Assembly (NCBI RefSeq): GCF_963678835.1
Contig: NZ_OY787469.1
Span: 3,224,001 to 3,288,000, forward strand
DNA from: an uncultured Desulfuromonas sp.
GTDB taxonomy: Bacteria; Desulfobacterota; Desulfuromonadia; Desulfuromonadales; Desulfuromonadaceae
Length of the DNA: 64,000 bases
Direction: 5' to 3'
The notes beneath the pieces are model-generated. The model saw only the letters and a program-made list of their open reading frames with translations, was not told where the DNA came from and ran no database searches. This document shows, piece after piece, positions 61,088 through 64,000 of the stretch; within the stretch, counting starts at the first letter, position 1, and each line of letters starts with the position of its first letter. The translations under genes were made by a program, and so were the position numbers.

Positions 61088-62743
61088 TTATGACCTCATG
61101 AAGTTGGCCAGGTGGCCGCTGGTTGCGGTAGCGGTCATGGTGCTGACCTGGAATTCCATTTTGACGTAGACCTTGTTCAGTGCCGCATATTCGCCGAGTA
61201 CCAGGGAGATAGCAAAGTCGCCGTGGCGGAAGAGTTCCGGCTCTCTTAAGTCTTTGCGTTCCACTTTCTGAACCATGGGGATGCCGTCAATTTCTTCGAC
61301 TGCGCGCAGGTCGTTTTCGATATTGATATCGCGCGGCAGATCGTACTGGCCGTCTTCAAACTGTTGGACACATTTCTTCATCCACGCGCCATACCACATG
61401 CGGTTTAGGGTTATCTGGTGGATGATTTCATGGCCAAAATGGTCGGCGGTTAATTCCGCGAAGACCATCCCTGGGCCTGTGGCATCAATGGCAAACCCGC
61501 GATGATTAGGCAGGCGCTCGATCAGCGCCCAGAGAATCTGCTGTTGCTGCCGAGAGGGCACATTGTTCAGCTCGATAACAAACGGTGCCTTGCGGGTCAG
61601 ATCGTTCTCGATTGCTAATGGCGTAATCACCGAAAAGTGCCGATGTCGGGCAAAGTCCATACCGCCTACGTGCTCCAATGATGGATTAAGCAACCGGAGC
61701 AATGGCTCCAGATGGCGGGTGATCCACTCTTCGCCATAGGCAAGGCGCTCGTTTTCATGGATACGGGCAAAGTCGTCATCACATGTCAGGCGCAAGATAG
61801 GCCGGTTTTCGCGCATAGCCTGCTCAATCCACACACCGGGGATGGATACGCCGCCGGAGTCTTTTGGGATAACGTCAAGCTCTTCGCGCATGGCGGCTTT
61901 ACGTGGGCCATAGCTTTTGCGGATCTTGGTGTACCAGTCTTTCTTGCCCTCTACCGTCGGCGTCCAGCCGTTCATCATGCAGACGCGCTCGTAAATGCCA
62001 TTGGCGACGGCGTCATCAAAGGTGCAGGTGAATACCGTGGCGCTCTCGCCGTAGAGGCCCTTTTCAATGTCCGTCACCAGCTGGTTAAACGGGTTGCGCT
62101 TGCCGTTATGGCTGGAGATGACCAGGATCTGTCCACCCCAGATGAGCAACGCGGTAGCGGCATTGATAACGCCTTCGACATCGGCATGGAATGCAGCCTC
62201 ATCGATAATGACCACGCCCTGCAGGCCACGAATATTGGCTGGGCGGCTGGACAAGGCTACGGCCTGGAAGCCTGAAGCAAAGCGGATACGATAGGCGGTG
62301 ATGTTTTTACTGTTGCCTTGTTCGTCCTGGTCGGAGAATAAAAACTCCTCGATACCTGAAATACCGCCGCCCTGGGCTTCGGCGATAACACGGGCAAACT
62401 TGGCGCAGTAGCCGATAAACTCCAGGCCTTTTTCTTTGGTGTCGCCGATGTAAAAAACGTTATCGCCACCAGCAGACTTGCGGCTACCGGCGATAATGGT
62501 GCCATCCTGAGCCGTGGCAAAGGTGATGCCGGTGCGGCGGCCCTTAGGGCAAGCAAGCAGCTGATATTTAGGCCGACCGAATTCATCTTTCTGATTGCGC
62601 AGAGTGATCCATTTGGATTGGTGAATCATCAACACCCCTTCCGCCAAAGGGTCAAACCCTTCGGGGATTTCACGCGCACGCGGCGGGAGTTCATCCCACT
62701 CGATAATGCGCTGCGTGCTGCTTAAGGGTGCCAATGCGGCCAT
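61088..62743 (-). CDS. Terminase large subunit (Mu gp28-like)
   Basis: A 551-residue DNA-packaging motor. The ATPase has a variant Walker A at 65-75 (CPKGRRTGITF) and Walker B ending Asp181-Glu182 (GVVIIDEAAFH), followed by LVISSHNGKRNPF-type coupling sequence. The nuclease domain begins near GGMDFARHRHFSVI with its first aspartate, and AIDATGPGMVFAELTADHFG follows. It begins directly after the small-terminase stop. Confidence 0.93.
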   Translation of the reverse strand: MAALAPLSSTQRIIEWDELPPRAREIPEGFDPLAEGVLMIHQSKWITLRNQKDEFGRPKYQLLACPKGRRTGITFATAQDGTIIAGSRKSAGGDNVFYIGDTKEKGLEFIGYCAKFARVIAEAQGGGISGIEEFLFSDQDEQGNSKNITAYRIRFASGFQAVALSSRPANIRGLQGVVIIDEAAFHADVEGVINAATALLIWGGQILVISSHNGKRNPFNQLVTDIEKGLYGESATVFTCTFDDAVANGIYERVCMMNGWTPTVEGKKDWYTKIRKSYGPRKAAMREELDVIPKDSGGVSIPGVWIEQAMRENRPILRLTCDDDFARIHENERLAYGEEWITRHLEPLLRLLNPSLEHVGGMDFARHRHFSVITPLAIENDLTRKAPFVIELNNVPSRQQQQILWALIERLPNHRGFAIDATGPGMVFAELTADHFGHEIIHQITLNRMWYGAWMKKCVQQFEDGQYDLPRDINIENDLRAVEEIDGIPMVQKVERKDLREPELFRHGDFAISLVLGEYAALNKVYVKMEFQVSTMTATATSGHLANFMRS

Positions 62744-63322
62744 TTAGTTCACTCCCAATACTTTGCGCCGCCAGAAGTCGGCTTGTTCTGCTGTCATGCC
62801 CTGGGCGCTGGCTTCGTCGCCAACAGCTTTGGCTGCTTCGGCCAATGCTTGCTGACGAATTTCTTTTTCCCGCTCCACATTCAAGTTCGCGGCTTTCTCC
62901 AGCCGCATGGTAGTCAATGCCAGGTCTTTGAGCATTCCGGCGACGGCTGGCATGTTCTCGGCGTCGAGTTTCATGTCTGCTGCCGTCAGAGACAGGTCAA
63001 AGCTCAGCGACCGTAGGATCTCGTTGACCAAGTTGCCGATTTTGCCCTGGGGCGCTGCGCCGAGTTTGGCGATCCACATTTCAGCGACCTCGCGTGATTG
63101 CTGGAGGCGTTGGCCGACCTCGCGCATTTGCAGATCGTAGCGATTGACGGCGCTCTTGCTGATCCGACCTTCGTGGCCATCGGCTTCCAGGACAGCGTTG
63201 ATCTTCTCCGTGGCCTGCAGCTGAGTGACGCGTGGATCGCGCAGCAGTTCCTGCAGCTGCTCGCGGATATCGTCGGGCAACCGGTCGATGCTGGATTGCT
63301 GTTTTTTCTTGCGCTCAGCCAT
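62744..63322 (-). CDS. Small terminase-like protein (Mu gp27-like, DUF3486)
   Basis: A 192-residue protein. The N-terminus has SIDRLPDDIREQLQELLRDP and the helix-turn-helix region GHEGRISKSAVNRYDLQM, characteristic of DUF3486; the rest is helical with a C-terminal WRRKVLG. It is the probable DNA-recognition subunit of the terminase, encoded immediately before gp28, and lies 3 bases after the gp26-like gene. Confidence 0.88.
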   Translation of the reverse strand: MAERKKKQQSSIDRLPDDIREQLQELLRDPRVTQLQATEKINAVLEADGHEGRISKSAVNRYDLQMREVGQRLQQSREVAEMWIAKLGAAPQGKIGNLVNEILRSLSFDLSLTAADMKLDAENMPAVAGMLKDLALTTMRLEKAANLNVEREKEIRQQALAEAAKAVGDEASAQGMTAEQADFWRRKVLGVN

Positions 63323-63325
63323 TGG

Positions 63326-63625
63326 TTACCTCTGGGGCCGTTGGCGCTCAATGCCGGGAATGACGACGGCACCAGTTGCCGCATCTACACCGCGCTCTGT
63401 AAGCCGAGCCACCCACACACCGACCATACGCGATGTTGTGATAAGGCCTTGTTCTTCGAGCCATGCCAGATCAGACCGGAGGACATCTGCACTGACCTTG
63501 TGACCCATTTTTATTAACCATGACCGCAGCACGGCGTCGTTGTGGCTGTAATCCGGGTCGCTATTCAGCGTCTCGATGATGATCCTGCGCCGGTTTGGTG
63601 CGACAAATTCCGTGTAATCGCTCAT
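63326..63625 (-). CDS. Mu gp26-like winged-helix protein
   Basis: A 99-residue protein, MSDYTEFVAPNRRRIIIETL at the start with LRSDLAWLEEQGLITTSRM, a winged-helix-like pattern found in the phage protein family at this place (VpaChn25_0724 type). It overlaps the gp25-like stop by 4 bases. A role as transcription or packaging accessory is possible; not established. Confidence 0.8.
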   Translation of the reverse strand: MSDYTEFVAPNRRRIIIETLNSDPDYSHNDAVLRSWLIKMGHKVSADVLRSDLAWLEEQGLITTSRMVGVWVARLTERGVDAATGAVVIPGIERQRPQR

Positions 63626-63948
63626 CTGTTTCCATTCCCCGTCATTAAAAAGTTCTGGATGTTGTCCAGAGCATTGCCAATACCTTCGAGGCGTCCGTCT
63701 GTTTTGCCGACGACAATTTCCACCTTGCGTAGCCGGACATCAAAATCACTGTGCTGGCTGCAGCCGCTGTTGGCCTCGACTTTAGTCATCCTGTTGCGGA
63801 TGTTTTCGAGCTGGGCGGCGTGTTCGGCAAAGGTTTTAGCTGTGACCTTGCTGCGGTTGCTCCACCAGGTGTATGCCGTGTTGAGCACAACACCGATGGC
63901 AATAATGAGGTTGAGCCAAAACTGCCAGGCTGAGTAGTCAATGGTCAC
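63622..63948 (-). CDS. Mu gp25-like membrane protein (DUF2730)
   Basis: A 108-residue protein with one membrane segment near the N-terminus (FWLNLIIAIGVVLNTAYTWW) followed by a coiled coil (FAEHAAQLENIRNRMTKVEA), matching DUF2730. I choose the GTG at 63948, with GGAG at 6 bases; the frame is open for 17 codons upstream, but that region is the end of the preceding zinc-finger gene. The start overlaps that gene's stop (GTGA). Confidence 0.8.
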   Translation of the reverse strand: MTIDYSAWQFWLNLIIAIGVVLNTAYTWWSNRSKVTAKTFAEHAAQLENIRNRMTKVEANSGCSQHSDFDVRLRKVEIVVGKTDGRLEGIGNALDNIQNFLMTGNGNR

Positions 63949-64000
63949 AATGGTCTCCAGTGTTCGTAAATTTCCTGACAGTCCCGGCAACGTTTGCAAC
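63945..64000 (-). CDS. C-terminus of a cysteine-rich zinc-finger protein (partial, cut by window end)
   Basis: Eighteen codons entering from beyond the window read CKRCRDCQEIYEHWRPL and stop at 63945-63947. The Cys spacing resembles the second half of a TraR/DksA-type or related C4 zinc finger, a gene often found in this place in Mu-like prophages. Only the tail is visible, so the family is tentative. Confidence 0.5.
   Translation of the reverse strand, partial: CKRCRDCQEIYEHWRPL

Larger units (their letters stand above)
41305..64000 (-). mobile_element. Mu-like transposable prophage, right end and late region (partial)
   Basis: At least 22.7 kb, extending past the window. All genes lie on the minus strand in the Mu late order: gp25-, gp26-, gp27-, gp28-, gp29-, F- and gpG-like genes, then protease/scaffold, capsid, gp36- and gp37-like genes, tail genes, and finally a DNA methylase and small genes at the right end. 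There is no tail sheath, and the tube, chaperone and tape-measure set is of long flexible-tail type, as in transposable siphoviruses such as B3 and D3112. The terminus TGTAACGCGCC at 41305 begins with the TG dinucleotide expected of Mu-type ends. Early genes are outside the window; no broken gene is seen in the part present. Confidence 0.9.

Noticed and set aside
1..64000. CRISPR array
   Set aside because: No series of short direct repeats separated by similar-length unique spacers was seen.

Overview
The window is bacterial chromosome followed by the late half of an integrated transposable phage. Gene content and order (leuS-lptE-holA, rnc-era-der, tmk-holB-ricT-metG, nadC-birA-coaX, a TatD-radical SAM fusion, an EF-G paralogue followed by a conserved unknown) resemble Desulfuromonadales (Desulfuromonas/Pelobacter/Geobacter relatives). 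That assignment is an inference from protein families and synteny; there is no 16S gene here.

Layout. 1-981: an IS4-type transposase remnant joined directly to the C-terminal half of hcp. 1172-1259: tRNA-Leu(CAG). 1321-14817: housekeeping genes, mostly minus strand (NFACT/RqcH, LpxL-like acyltransferase, trmL, murJ, rpsT, holA, lptE, leuS, infA, a lone receiver, der, era, rnc). 15123-19854: plus-strand tmk-holB-ricT-metG. 19855-20654: one copy of a long non-coding repeat. 20655-26586: TatD-radical SAM, hflK-hflC, a lipoprotein, a PagL-like protein, an MgtC/DUF4010 membrane protein. 26588-39617: M24 peptidase and acyl-CoA synthetase, an unknown and an EF-G paralogue, coaX/birA/nadC, an OmpA lipoprotein, a DUF4388-like protein and an ABC-F ATPase. 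39745-41304: three further tandem copies of the long repeat; the first carries a MITE-like insertion and the third is cut by the prophage.

41305-64000 (and beyond) is a Mu-like transposable prophage with every gene on the minus strand. In transcription order: a zinc-finger gene tail, gp25/26/27-like genes, terminase, DUF935 portal, F-like head protein with a C-terminal PBECR-type nuclease domain, gpG-like protein, protease with a nested scaffold, decoration-like protein, lambda E-like capsid, gp36/gp37-like connectors, tail tube, frameshifted tail chaperones, tape measure, four distal tail proteins, a Dam-type methylase, small right-end genes and the phage terminus. No sheath gene is seen, so the virion is probably siphovirus-like. 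The early genes (repressor, transposase) and lysis genes must lie beyond 64000.

Most notable: the phage end can be placed to the base because it interrupts a repeat whose intact copies are in the same window; the long repeat shows compensatory changes in several hairpins; the tail chaperones carry a T TTT TTG slippery site with a downstream stem-loop; the capsid gene begins with a signal-peptide-like segment; and a structured leader precedes the methylase.
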